This document shows, piece after piece, positions 7,331 through 15,541 of a DNA stretch of 64,000 nt. The position numbers and the translations under genes were made by a program. Source of the stretch: an uncultured Gemmiger sp. (GTDB lineage Bacteria > Bacillota > Clostridia > Oscillospirales > Ruminococcaceae); the NCBI GenBank assembly GCA_944386225.1, contig CALXAH010000004.1, positions 1-64,000 of the forward strand, in the 5' to 3' direction. The notes under the pieces are model-generated. The model did not search any database, was not told the DNA's origin, and was given only the letters and a program-made list of their open reading frames with translations. Numbering within the stretch: position 1 is the stretch's first letter; each line of letters begins with the position of its first letter.

Positions 7331-8641
7331 ATGTCAGAGCCCTGCTTTGTGCCCGCCCGCATCCTGCTGCCGGACCCGTCGGTGCCGCTGGCCCGCTGGG
7401 CCTGCCTGGCCTGCGACCAGTTCACCAGCCAGCCGGACTACTGGGCCGACGCCCGCGCCGCCGCCGGGGACGGCCCCACCGCCCTGGATCTGGTGCTGCC
7501 GGAGGTGTATCTGGAACAGCCGGACGTGGAGGAGAGGATCACCGCCATCCACGCCGCCATGGAGCGGTATGAACGGCAGGTGCTCACCCGGGCGGTGAAC
7601 GGGTATGTGTATCTGGAGCGCATCGACTCCGCCGGGAATCTCCGGGCGGGGCTGGTGGGCGCGGTGGATCTGGAGCAGTACAGCTACGCCCCCGGAACCC
7701 GCCCCGCCGTGCGCCCCACCGAGGGCACGGTGGTGTCCCGGATTCCGCCCCGGCTGCGGGTGCGGCAGGGGGCCGCGCTGGAATCCCCCCACGTGATGAT
7801 GCTCATTGACGACCCGGCCGATACGGTGCTGGGCCCGCTGGGCCGCGCCGCCGCCGGGCAGACCCCGCTCTATGAAGGTCAGCTGATGCTGGGCGGCGGT
7901 TCCATCCGGGGCTGGGCGGTGGAGGATCCGGCCCGGGTGGCGGCTGTCACCCAGGCCCTGGCGGCGCTGGGCGCGCAGGATGCCTTTGACGCCCGGTATC
8001 CGGCCGCGGCGGGCCAGCCGCCCCTGACCCTGGCGGTGGGGGACGGCAACCACAGCCTGGCCACCGCCAAAGCCTGGTGGGAGCAGCTCAAACCCACCCT
8101 CTCCCCCGAAGAACAGAAAACCCACCCCGCCCGCTGGTGCCTGGCGGAGGTGTGCAACATCCACAGCCCGGCCATCGGCATCGAGCCCATCCACCGGGTG
8201 GTGTTCGGGGCCGGCCCGGCGGCCTTTGCGGCGGATTTTGCCGCCTGGCTGAAAGAAAAGAACGCGCTGACCGACCCGGCTGCCCCCGGCGCGCAGCGGT
8301 TCCGGCTGGCCGGCGGCGAGACCCTGGCCGCCGGTGAAGCGGTGCACCCGCTGGCCGTGGGCACGTTGGAAGCCTTCCTGGCCGACTGGCTGCCCGCCCA
8401 TCCCGCCGCCTCGGTGGACTTCATCCACGGGGAGGACGCGGTGGCCGCCCTGTGTGCGGACGGCACGGCGGCAGGTGTGCTGCTGCCCCCCTTTGCCAAG
8501 GAGGATATCTTCCGGGGCGTGGTGCTGGGCGGGGTGCTGCCCCGCAAGACCTTCAGCATGGGCCACGCCCGGGACAAACGCTATTATCTGGAATGCCGCC
8601 GCATTCTGCCCGGCGATATTCCGGGGAACGACAAGGTGTAA
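7331..8641 (+). CDS. DUF1015 family protein
   Basis: A 436-residue cytoplasmic protein of the DUF1015 family, whose biochemical role is not established. Recognisable segments are the N-terminal VPARILLPD region, the WACLACDQFTSQP motif, and the central VGDGNHSLATAKAWWE motif, the most conserved part of the family. No signal peptide or TM. The ATG at 7331 follows AAAGGA at 9 bases; the reading frame is open further upstream but without a ribosome site. The DEAD-box helicase begins 12 bases downstream and is probably co-transcribed. In related genomes this family often sits near serine metabolism genes; here it does not. Confidence 0.85.
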   Translation: MSEPCFVPARILLPDPSVPLARWACLACDQFTSQPDYWADARAAAGDGPTALDLVLPEVYLEQPDVEERITAIHAAMERYERQVLTRAVNGYVYLERIDSAGNLRAGLVGAVDLEQYSYAPGTRPAVRPTEGTVVSRIPPRLRVRQGAALESPHVMMLIDDPADTVLGPLGRAAAGQTPLYEGQLMLGGGSIRGWAVEDPARVAAVTQALAALGAQDAFDARYPAAAGQPPLTLAVGDGNHSLATAKAWWEQLKPTLSPEEQKTHPARWCLAEVCNIHSPAIGIEPIHRVVFGAGPAAFAADFAAWLKEKNALTDPAAPGAQRFRLAGGETLAAGEAVHPLAVGTLEAFLADWLPAHPAASVDFIHGEDAVAALCADGTAAGVLLPPFAKEDIFRGVVLGGVLPRKTFSMGHARDKRYYLECRRILPGDIPGNDKV

Positions 8642-8653
8642 ACAGGAGTAAGC

Positions 8654-10354
8654 ATGACATTTGAACAACTGAATCTGATCGAACCGCTGCTGCAGGCCGT
8701 GCGGGAGGCGGGCTACGAGACCCCCTCCCCCATCCAGCAAAAGGCCATTCCCCCGGTGCTGGAGGGGCGGGACCTGCTGGGCTGCGCCCAGACCGGCACC
8801 GGCAAGACCGCGGCCTTTGCCCTGCCGATTCTGCAGCGGCTGGCCCAGAGCCCGGTGAAAAGCAACAGGATCCGGGCGCTGATCCTCACCCCCACCCGGG
8901 AGCTGGCCCTCCAGATCGACGAGAGCTTCGCCGCCTACGGGGCCTACCTGCCGGTGCGGCACACGGTGATCTTCGGCGGTGTGGGCCAGGCGCCCCAGGT
9001 GGCCGCGCTGCAGCGGGGTGTGGAGGTGCTCACCGCCTGCCCGGGCCGTCTGAACGACCTGATCGGCCAGGGCCATGTGGATCTGAGCGCCCTGGAAGTG
9101 TTCGTGCTGGACGAGGCCGACCGGATGCTGGACATGGGCTTTATCCATGACGTGAAAAAGGTGATCCGGCATCTGCCCGCCAAGCGGCAGACCCTGCTGT
9201 TCAGCGCCACCATGCCCGCCGAGATCGAGCAGCTGGCCGGCAGCATCCTGCACAAGCCCGCGTCGGTCAAGGTGGACCCGGTGTCCAGCACGGTGGACCG
9301 GATCGACCAGTACCTGTTCCATGTGGAAAAGGCGGACAAGCCCGCCCTGCTCACCCGCCTGGTGCAGCGGCCGGAGGTAACCAGCGCGCTGGTGTTCAGC
9401 CGCACCAAGCAGGGGGCGGACAAGATCGCCCGCATCCTGAACAAGAACGGGGTCACCGCCGCCGCCATCCACGGCAACAAGAGCCAGAACGCCCGGGTGG
9501 CCGCCCTGGACGGATTCAAGAAAGGCAGTACCCGGGTGCTGGTGGCCACCGATATCGCCGCCCGGGGCATCGATATCAACGAGCTGAGCCATGTGTTCAA
9601 CTACGACCTGCCCGAAGTGCCCGAGACCTATGTGCACCGCATCGGCCGCACCGGCCGGGCGGGCCAGGCGGGCGTAGCCATCAGCTTCTGCTCCAGCGAG
9701 CAGGAGGAATACCTGGCCGGTATCGAAAAACTCAACCGCCGGGCTATCCCGGTGCTCACAAGCCCGGAGGAGCTGGACGCACCCCCTGCCCAGCCCGCTC
9801 CCCGCAAACAGGAAGAAGCGAAGAAAGGAGACCGATCCCCCATGCCGGAAAACCAGAGGGAATCCAATGAAAACCAGCCGCTGAGCGCCAGCGCCAAGCG
9901 CCGCCGCCGTCGCCGCCGGGCCCAGAGCCGTGCCGCCGCCGAGGGCGAGCAGGCCGCCCGCGCCCAGAGCGCCCCGGCCCCGGCCCAGCCGGCCAAACCG
10001 GCCCCCGCCAAGGCCGCGGCCCAGCAGCCCGCCCGCGGCAAGCAGGCCGCCAAGGCGCAGCCTGCCCCGCAGCAGCCCGCCAAGGCTGCCCGCCCGGCCC
10101 GCGCCGAGCGTTCCGCCAAGGCGGCCCAGCCCGCGCCCAAGGCCGCGCAGCCTGCCCGCAGCGAAAAGCCCGCCGCCAAACCGGCCCCGCAGCCCGCGGC
10201 CCGCAACAAGGCCAAAGCCGCCTCCAAGGAGGAAGATCCCGGCCTGCTGCTGATCAGCCGCAAACCGCCCCAGCAGAAGTTCCAGAGCTTTGAGGAGTAT
10301 CTGGCCAGCCGCGGCGGCGCCTCCGCCCCCATTACGGGCAGCGACGAGGAATAA
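8654..10354 (+). CDS. DEAD-box RNA helicase with long basic low-complexity tail
   Basis: A 566-residue ATP-dependent RNA helicase. Motifs in order: Q motif ([10 protein letters not shown]), I (AQTGTGKT), Ia (PTRELA), Ib (CPGR instead of the usual TPGR), II (DEAD), III (SAT), V ([10 protein letters not shown]), VI ([10 protein letters not shown]). The core ends near residue 375. The remaining ~190 residues are a disordered Ala/Pro/Lys/Arg-rich tail with the basic run [12 protein letters not shown], likely for RNA or ribosome binding (RhlE/CsdA-like). The tail contains an in-frame ATG (M397, base 9842) preceded by AAAGGAG, a possible internal start. ATG at 8654 follows ACAGGAG. Terminator at 10369. 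Confidence 0.93.
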   Translation: MTFEQLNLIEPLLQAVREAGYETPSPIQQKAIPPVLEGRDLLGCAQTGTGKTAAFALPILQRLAQSPVKSNRIRALILTPTRELALQIDESFAAYGAYLPVRHTVIFGGVGQAPQVAALQRGVEVLTACPGRLNDLIGQGHVDLSALEVFVLDEADRMLDMGFIHDVKKVIRHLPAKRQTLLFSATMPAEIEQLAGSILHKPASVKVDPVSSTVDRIDQYLFHVEKADKPALLTRLVQRPEVTSALVFSRTKQGADKIARILNKNGVTAAAIHGNKSQNARVAALDGFKKGSTRVLVATDIAARGIDINELSHVFNYDLPEVPETYVHRIGRTGRAGQAGVAISFCSSEQEEYLAGIEKLNRRAIPVLTSPEELDAPPAQPAPRKQEEAKKGDRSPMPENQRESNENQPLSASAKRRRRRRRAQSRAAAEGEQAARAQSAPAPAQPAKPAPAKAAAQQPARGKQAAKAQPAPQQPAKAARPARAERSAKAAQPAPKAAQPARSEKPAAKPAPQPAARNKAKAASKEEDPGLLLISRKPPQQKFQSFEEYLASRGGASAPITGSDEE

Positions 10355-10368
10355 CCCGATCCCTGTTT

Positions 10369-10402
10369 CCGGCAGACCGGTGCCCCCGGCCTGCCGGTTT
10401 TT
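10369..10402 (+). terminator. Terminator of the helicase gene
   Basis: CCGGCAG and CTGCCGG arms followed by TTTTTG. Confidence 0.7.
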
Positions 10403-10526
10403 GTTTACAGGGGGTATACTTTCAACAATTTTTTCAACTTTTCCACAAGGAAAGCTCTGGAAAGCGGTGGAAAACCCGTTTGCACCGGTTTCACAGACCA
10501 AAAACCGGTAAAATTGGCAAAACCGC

Positions 10527-10555
10527 TTGACAAAGCCGGATTTGCATGGTAGTAT
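10527..10555 (+). promoter_or_regulatory. Promoter of the tRNA-Ser pair
   Basis: Perfect TTGACA (10527-10532), 17-base spacer, TAGTAT (10550-10555), about 40 bases before the first tRNA. A TATATA 3 bases further is an alternative -10. Confidence 0.7.
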
Positions 10556-10595
10556 ATATAACGCACTCCGACCTGGCGGATGGGGTGTCCACTGG

Positions 10596-10682
10596 GGAGA
10601 GGTGTCCGAGTGGTTTAAGGAGCCGGTCTTGAAAACCGGTGACCCGCAAGGGCCGTGGGTTCGAATCCCACCCTCTCCGCCA
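10596..10682 (+). tRNA. tRNA-Ser (anticodon TGA)
   Basis: Acceptor arms GGAGAGG and CCTCTCC, encoded CCA end, anticodon loop CTTGAAA with TGA anticodon, a long variable arm typical of serine tRNA, and the TTCGAAT T-loop. Reads UCN codons. Confidence 0.95.
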
Positions 10683-10715
10683 TTTTCAATAGAATAGTAC
10701 CAATCACTTTGCTCT

Positions 10716-10806
10716 GGAGAAGTACTCAAGAGGTCGAAGAGGCGCCCCTGCTAAGGGCGTAGGTCGGGAAACCGGCGCGAGGGTTCAAATCCCTCCTTCT
10801 CCGCCA
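10716..10806 (+). tRNA. tRNA-Ser (anticodon GCT)
   Basis: Acceptor arms GGAGAAG and CTTCTCC, encoded CCA, anticodon loop CTGCTAA with GCT, long variable arm, TTCAAAT T-loop. Reads AGU/AGC codons. Co-transcribed with the preceding tRNA-Ser, 33 bases downstream. Confidence 0.95.
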
Positions 10807-10846
10807 GAAAAAGCCCCGGAAACAATTCGTTTCCGGGGCTTTTTCC
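10807..10846 (+). terminator. Terminator after the tRNA-Ser pair
   Basis: AAAAAGCCCCGGAAA and TTTCCGGGGCTTTTT arms; strong stem with U-tract starting directly after the CCA end. Confidence 0.9.
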
Positions 10847-10867
10847 ACCTCTGACCCAACCCATGTG

Positions 10868-10920
10868 GAAAACCCGCCCGGGTATCCGTACAAGCGGAAA
10901 CCCGGGCGGGTTTTGTTTTG
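10868..10920 (-). terminator. Terminator of the MATE gene (bidirectional)
   Basis: AAAACCCGCCCGGG and CCCGGGCGGGTTTT arms 17 bases past the MATE stop, with T-runs on both strands. Confidence 0.75.
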
Positions 10921-10936
10921 TGTATACAAGCAAGGC

Positions 10937-12304
10937 TCAGCCTTTTTTGTACCAGCCTTCCGGGCCGTGGCGGTCCCGGCGGCGCAGCAGGAAAAAGTAT
11001 CCCAGGCACAGCCCCAGGCTGACCAGCGCCGACACCGGCACCGCCAGACCGATCTGGAACACCCCCGCGCCGGGCAGGCGGCTCAGCGCGTAGGACAGCG
11101 GGATGCGCACCAGGAAAGAGGACAGCAGACCCTGGGCCATAACGAAGGTGGTGTGCTCCCGGCCGTTGAAGTAGCCCAGGAAGCAGAAGGTCAGCGAGAT
11201 CAGCAGATACTCCGGCGAGCAGGCCTGCAGGTACTGGGCACTGGCGGCCACCACCTCCGGATCCTGGCTGAACAGGCTGGCCAGCGCCCCGCCCGCAAAG
11301 AAGGTGGCCAGGAACATCACCGCGCCGCAGAGCAGCGAGATGCCCTGGGCCAGCAGCAGCGACCGGTCGGCCCGGTGCTTGTTGCCCGCGCCCATGTTCT
11401 GGGCCACAAAGGTGGACAGCGCCGACATAAAGGCCATCGGCACAATGGACAGGAACACGAACAGCTTTTCCGCCACGCCTACGCCCGCCGAGGCCACCAC
11501 GCCCAGCCCGTTCACGATGCTGGTGATGATCAGAAAGGACAGGTTGGTCAGGCAGTCCTGCATGGCGATGGGGGCGCCGATGCGCAGGATACCGCCGATC
11601 GCCCGGCTGCCCTGCCCCCACATGGCCCGCACCGGGAACGGCAGCGGATGCCGCCGCAGGTATCCCAGCGAGAACGCCACGCTCACCGCCTGGGCCAGGA
11701 TGGTGGCCAGCGCCGCGCCGGACGCCGCCATGCCGAAACCGCCCACGAACAGGATATCCAGCCCCACGTTCACCAGGCAGGCGATGGATACGAACAGGAA
11801 GGGCGACCGGGAATTGCCGATCCCCCGGAACACGCCGCTGATCCCGTTGTAGGCGGTGATGAACACAATGCCGGCAGAGCAGATCCGCACATACCGCACC
11901 GTCTCGTCAAAGGCCTCGGCGGGCACGTTCATCAGCCGGGCGGCGGCGGGCGCGGCCAGCAGCATCACCGCCGTAAGCCCCAGCGCCATCCCCGTGAACA
12001 GCCGGATCTGGCCGCATACCGTGCGGCCGGCGTCCTCCGGGTTGCCCGCGCCGATGGCCTTGCCCAGCCGCACGGTCACACCCATGGTCAGGCCGGTCAC
12101 CACCACCGTGATGATCTGCATCACCTGGCTGCCGGTGGCCACCGCCGACACGCTGGCCGTGGGCGAAAACCAGCCCACCACCGCCAGGTCTGCCCCGCCG
12201 TAAAAGGCTTGCAGCAGCAGCGACAGCATCAGCGGCAGCGCAAATCGCACCAGCGGCCCCAGGATCGGGCCGGTCAGAAATGTGTTGTTCCGGTTGTTTT
12301 CCAT
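10937..12304 (-). CDS. MATE family efflux transporter
   Basis: A 455-residue multidrug/toxic compound extrusion protein with about 12 TM segments in two homologous halves, expected to export cationic drugs or metabolites in exchange for Na+ or H+. The N-terminus LTGPILGPLVRFALPLMLSLLLQAFYGGADLAVVGWF and the repeated QNMGAGNK-type loop are typical. The start at ATG 12304 (MENNRNNTF) is preferred by homology; an in-frame ATG at 12349 lies in the loop of a terminator-like hairpin. GGAGG lies rather far (16 bases) from 12304, so the start is not certain. A good promoter and an attenuator-like hairpin precede it. Confidence 0.9.
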   Translation of the reverse strand: MENNRNNTFLTGPILGPLVRFALPLMLSLLLQAFYGGADLAVVGWFSPTASVSAVATGSQVMQIITVVVTGLTMGVTVRLGKAIGAGNPEDAGRTVCGQIRLFTGMALGLTAVMLLAAPAAARLMNVPAEAFDETVRYVRICSAGIVFITAYNGISGVFRGIGNSRSPFLFVSIACLVNVGLDILFVGGFGMAASGAALATILAQAVSVAFSLGYLRRHPLPFPVRAMWGQGSRAIGGILRIGAPIAMQDCLTNLSFLIITSIVNGLGVVASAGVGVAEKLFVFLSIVPMAFMSALSTFVAQNMGAGNKHRADRSLLLAQGISLLCGAVMFLATFFAGGALASLFSQDPEVVAASAQYLQACSPEYLLISLTFCFLGYFNGREHTTFVMAQGLLSSFLVRIPLSYALSRLPGAGVFQIGLAVPVSALVSLGLCLGYFFLLRRRDRHGPEGWYKKG

Positions 12305-12332
12305 AGTTTCAGTCTTGCCCCCTCCACGGCGC

Positions 12333-12367
12333 AAAAAAATCGCCAGCAAGCATACACTTGTTGGCGA
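12333..12367 (-). terminator. Terminator-like hairpin in the MATE leader (possible attenuator)
   Basis: Minus strand: TCGCCAACAAG, loop TGTATG, CTTGCTGGCGA, then TTTTTTT. It lies 37 bases downstream of a well-formed promoter -10 box and just before the MATE coding region, so it could abort MATE transcripts as well as end the upstream operon. Confidence 0.65.
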
Positions 12368-12403
12368 TACTATATCAAACGAAGCGCGTATTCACACAAA
12401 TAC

Positions 12404-12432
12404 AATATATCTCAGTCCCGCGCAAATGTCAA
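12404..12432 (-). promoter_or_regulatory. Promoter of the MATE gene
   Basis: Minus strand TTGACA (12432-12427), 17-base spacer, TATATT (12409-12404). The -35 box overlaps the stop codon of the small membrane protein gene. Confidence 0.65.
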
Positions 12433-12587
12433 GTGAAATTTTCCGGCGCGGCCAGCATCGCCGCTGCCGGCGTCGCGGAGGACGGCGCCTCCGCCTCACC
12501 CCGGCGGATGTACACCAGCAGCAGCGCGGTCACCGCCAGGATGGCCGCCGCCACCCCCAGCGCAAACAACAGATTGCCCCACTTCAT
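12429..12587 (-). CDS. Small single-span membrane protein
   Basis: A 52-residue protein starting MKWGNLLFALG, with one TM helix (about 4-27), the positive segment YIRRGE and an Ala/Pro/Ser-rich C-terminus. Its ATG overlaps the stop of the glycosyltransferase gene (ATGA) and is preceded by a strong AGGAGG, so translation is coupled and the protein probably works with the glycosyltransferase. No family recognised. Confidence 0.7.
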   Translation of the reverse strand: MKWGNLLFALGVAAAILAVTALLLVYIRRGEAEAPSSATPAAAMLAAPENFT

Positions 12588-13852
12588 TTCCAAACCTCCT
12601 TTCGGTGTGCCAGGCCGGTCAGATAGCCGTGCAGCGCGGCGGTGCTTTGAATGGCCTGGAAAAACAGCATAAAGCCCACCAGCCCGGTCAGGCTGTTGCG
12701 GAACGGAATCCCCAGCCGCCGCTGGTACCGGTACATACTCAGATACAGCACCAGGCATACGGCCGCCGTGAACAGGGTCAGGATGCCCACCAGGCAGGGA
12801 TACCCGCACACCGCCAGCAGCACACCCGGAATAAACCCGAACAGAAACGCCAGGTCCAGCCAGATCACCGCCAGATTCACCCAGGTGAAATACCGGGAAT
12901 AGGCCGTTCCCTGCTGCCAGGGCCGCACCGTCCGCAGCCCCTCGATCATGCCGGTGGCCCAGCGGCGGCGCTGGCTGTACAGGCTGCCGGCGGTGTCCGG
13001 TACGGTGGTGTAGCCCACCGCCCGGGGCTCGTAGGTGGAAGGCAGCCCTTTCTGCAGCAGGCTGTAGGTGAGCACGATGTCCTCCCCCATTACCTCCTGC
13101 CAGCCGCCCACCGCCCGCACCTCGGCGGTGTTGTAGGCGCTGAACGCCCCCTGCGCCACCAGGGTGGAACGGTAGCTGCCCTGGAACCGCTTCACCGCCG
13201 CAATGCTCAGCAGATAATCGTAGTTCTGCATCCGGGCCCACAGCCTCCCGCGCCCGTTGGCCGCAAACAGGTTGCCCGCCACGCAGGCGCTGTTCCGTGC
13301 CACAATATGATCCATGATCCGCTGCACCGCGTTTTCCTCCAGCCAGGTGTCCGCGTCCACCGTCAGGAAATGGGGCGTGCGTACTCGCGCCAGCCCGGCG
13401 TTCAGGGCGTTGGCCTTGCCGGGGGTGGGGCAGGCCACATACTCCACCGAACAGCCCGGCCCGCACGCCGCCTGCTGGGCCAGGATTGCCCGGCGGGTGC
13501 CGTCGGTAGAGCCGTTGTCCACCGCCAGGATATGGATATGCCCCGCGTACTTCTGCCGCCGCAGCGCCCGGATCGCCAGCGGGATGTTGGTCTCCTCATT
13601 GCGGGCGCAGAGGATGACGGTCACCGGTTCGTCGGTGTGGGGATGGCCGGGCGGGTGCCGGTGCAGCAGATTGGAAAAGAACATGGCGCTCATCAGAAAG
13701 CCCGGCAGCAGCGCCATGCCCCCGATCGCCCACCACAGATACCCCGGCGGCAGCGCGCCGCCGATGGCCCGTACCCAGCCCGCGGCCAGGTACAGCGAGA
13801 CCGCCAGCCATACGCCGGCCAGCCCCACCGAAACAACAAATCTTGTTTTCAA
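12584..13852 (-). CDS. Family 2 membrane glycosyltransferase
   Basis: A 422-residue processive-type GT2 enzyme. Two N-terminal TM segments (about 5-25 and 31-55) precede a cytoplasmic GT-A domain with VILCARNEE, the NGSTDGT nucleotide region, DADTW (metal-binding DxD), GED near the catalytic base, and the QRRRW acceptor-site motif. C-terminal TM segments follow. The class includes poly-N-acetylglucosamine, hyaluronan and cellulose synthases; the product is not predictable here. The start is a TTG at 13852, chosen because GGGAGGTGATCC precedes it and no ATG is near. It is coupled to a small membrane protein and divergent from the vWA gene, 132 bases away. Confidence 0.88.
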   Translation of the reverse strand: MKTRFVVSVGLAGVWLAVSLYLAAGWVRAIGGALPPGYLWWAIGGMALLPGFLMSAMFFSNLLHRHPPGHPHTDEPVTVILCARNEETNIPLAIRALRRQKYAGHIHILAVDNGSTDGTRRAILAQQAACGPGCSVEYVACPTPGKANALNAGLARVRTPHFLTVDADTWLEENAVQRIMDHIVARNSACVAGNLFAANGRGRLWARMQNYDYLLSIAAVKRFQGSYRSTLVAQGAFSAYNTAEVRAVGGWQEVMGEDIVLTYSLLQKGLPSTYEPRAVGYTTVPDTAGSLYSQRRRWATGMIEGLRTVRPWQQGTAYSRYFTWVNLAVIWLDLAFLFGFIPGVLLAVCGYPCLVGILTLFTAAVCLVLYLSMYRYQRRLGIPFRNSLTGLVGFMLFFQAIQSTAALHGYLTGLAHRKEVWK

Positions 13853-13984
13853 AGGATCACCTCCCTTCCACTCTACGCCGCCCGCCCCGCCGGGGTGCGG
13901 GGCACACACCGGTGTACCGCCGGCATAGGATGAGCACACGGGGGCCGTGCCCCCCGCATCCCGCAGAACAAAGGAGGAGATCCC

Positions 13985-15370
13985 ATGGGAATCACAAGTT
14001 CCAACAAGCAGGTCAGCGCCGCCAGCCTGGACTGCGACGGCACCCTCAAGGTGACCCTGGCCCTGGCCGCCGCGCCGGACATCACCGAAAACCCCACCGA
14101 CATCCTGCTGGTGCTGGACCGTTCCGGCAGTATGGCCGGTTCGCCGATGGCCGCGATGAAAGCCGGCGCCAAGGCGTTCATCGACATCCTGGACCAGGCC
14201 ACCGACAGCGCCGCCGACGGCCAGATCGGCGGCGGCAGCCGGATCGGGGTGGTCAGCTTTGCCGACACCGCCACCACCGACATCGCGCTGGTCACCTCGG
14301 TCAGTGCGCTGAAAAGCGCCGTGGACGGCCTGACCGCCGGCGGCGACACCAACCACGCCGACGCCTTTTCCCGGGCCATGAGCCTGTTTGACCCGCTCTC
14401 GGCCAATGCCAAGGTGATCGTGCTGTTCACCGACGGGCGCACCACCGCCGGCCCGCCGCCCGCCCCGGTGGCCGCCGCCGCCCGCGCCGCCGGCTGCGTC
14501 ATCTACTGCATCGGGCTGACCGGTTCCGACGGGCTGGATCTGGGTGCGCTGAACGACTGGGCCACCGATCCCAACGCCGCCCACGTGGCGGTGGCCCCCG
14601 ACGAGGGCGAGCTGGAGGAGCTGTTCCGGGATCTGGCGGTGAACATCGCCCAGCCCGGCGCCACCGGCATCGTGATCGACGAGATGGTCAGCAGCGACTT
14701 CATCATCACCAGCGTCACCCCGCCCACCCGGGGCACCGCCATGACGGTGGCCGCCGGTACCCTGCAGTGGAAGATCCCCGAACTGGGGGTCAGCGGCAAC
14801 GAGGGCGCGGTGCTGGAATTCTACATCCGGCACGTGGGCCAGACCTGCGGCGAAAAACAGGTCAACGCCTCCATCACCTACCGGGACAACGAGGGCAACC
14901 GGGTGCGGTTCCCCAGCCCCACCGTGCAGGTGGAGTGCGGCGTGGTGGTAACGCCGGAACAGTGCCCCACCCCGGTGGAGATGACCATGGACAGCTGCCG
15001 GGACTGCATGGAAGTGGATATGGGCGAGGTGTGGATGGAATCCCAGGGCCGCATCCTGCAGCTGGACGTGACGGTCAAGAACGTCTGCCCGGGCAAGCGG
15101 GTGGCGCTGGCGGTGATCCTGACCGAGCTGGACAGCGCCGGCGGCGAGCATCCCCGGGGCATGAAAGCCATCACCATACCCGCCCACAGCGGTTCCGGCT
15201 GCCGGGATGTGCTGGCGCGGTGCGTCAAATTCGTGCTGCCGGAGGATCTGGCACTTTCCGGCTGCAGCCGCAGCCAGTGCGGCGCCCGCCGGTTCAAGGC
15301 CCGCTGCATCGCCCATCCCATCGATACCGAATACTGCTGCTGCGGCCTTACTTCCGCCGACGGCAACTGA
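13985..15370 (+). CDS. Cytoplasmic von Willebrand factor A domain protein with Cys-rich tail
   Basis: A 461-residue protein with no signal peptide. The vWA domain (about 35-225) has a complete MIDAS metal site: D45-R-S47-G-S49, the Thr of GGDTNHAD, and the Asp of LFTDGR. A beta-rich domain follows (about 230-320, DUF11-like in feel) and then a C-terminal region of about 140 residues with some 14 Cys, including DSCRDC, SGCSRSQC and EYCCC. That spacing suggests metal binding or disulfides, but the substrate or partner is unknown. AGGAGG stands 6-7 bases before the ATG. It is divergent from a glycosyltransferase with which it may share control. Confidence 0.8.
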   Translation: MGITSSNKQVSAASLDCDGTLKVTLALAAAPDITENPTDILLVLDRSGSMAGSPMAAMKAGAKAFIDILDQATDSAADGQIGGGSRIGVVSFADTATTDIALVTSVSALKSAVDGLTAGGDTNHADAFSRAMSLFDPLSANAKVIVLFTDGRTTAGPPPAPVAAAARAAGCVIYCIGLTGSDGLDLGALNDWATDPNAAHVAVAPDEGELEELFRDLAVNIAQPGATGIVIDEMVSSDFIITSVTPPTRGTAMTVAAGTLQWKIPELGVSGNEGAVLEFYIRHVGQTCGEKQVNASITYRDNEGNRVRFPSPTVQVECGVVVTPEQCPTPVEMTMDSCRDCMEVDMGEVWMESQGRILQLDVTVKNVCPGKRVALAVILTELDSAGGEHPRGMKAITIPAHSGSGCRDVLARCVKFVLPEDLALSGCSRSQCGARRFKARCIAHPIDTEYCCCGLTSADGN

Positions 15371-15458
15371 CCAGGCAAGGCGGGGGCCTGCGGGCCCTCG
15401 CCTTTCGCTGCCCGGCAGGATGCCGAAAACCCATGCCGCGTTTTGTGCAGGATGCCGC

Positions 15459-15487
15459 TTGCGCCCGGCGGAAGAAACTGGTATGCT
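15459..15487 (+). promoter_or_regulatory. Promoter of the ROK regulator gene
   Basis: TTGCGC (15459-15464), 17-base spacer, TATGCT (15482-15487). The predicted transcription start falls at the operator-like motif 15497-15516. Confidence 0.5.
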
Positions 15488-15496
15488 GAAACCAGA

Positions 15497-15516
15497 TAGT
15501 TAACGCTTTTAATAAA
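15497..15516 (+). promoter_or_regulatory. Operator-like motif 1 of the ROK cluster
   Basis: TAGTTAACGCTTTTAATAAA, a diverged copy of the TAAAACTTTTAA motif also found before pgi (16786), before the LacI gene (19853) and, inverted, before the GH3 gene (21119). Confidence 0.4.
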
Positions 15517-15541
15517 CCAGCGGAAGGAAAGGAACGTACCC

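Noticed and set aside
10415-10500. TTTTCCACA and similar words resembling DnaA boxes near an AT-rich stretch
   Set aside because: Only one good near-match to TTATNCACA, and no dnaA, dnaN, rpmH or gidA genes nearby; not enough for an origin.
7334-10729. 1,131-codon open frame on the minus strand
   Set aside because: It lies opposite the DUF1015 and helicase genes, is rich in Gly/His/Arg/Ala runs and has no domain or ribosome site; an artefact of high GC.
12584-15316. 910-codon minus frame seeming to fuse a large N-terminal part to the glycosyltransferase
   Set aside because: The part beyond 13852 is antisense to the vWA gene; the glycosyltransferase has its own ribosome site and TTG start.
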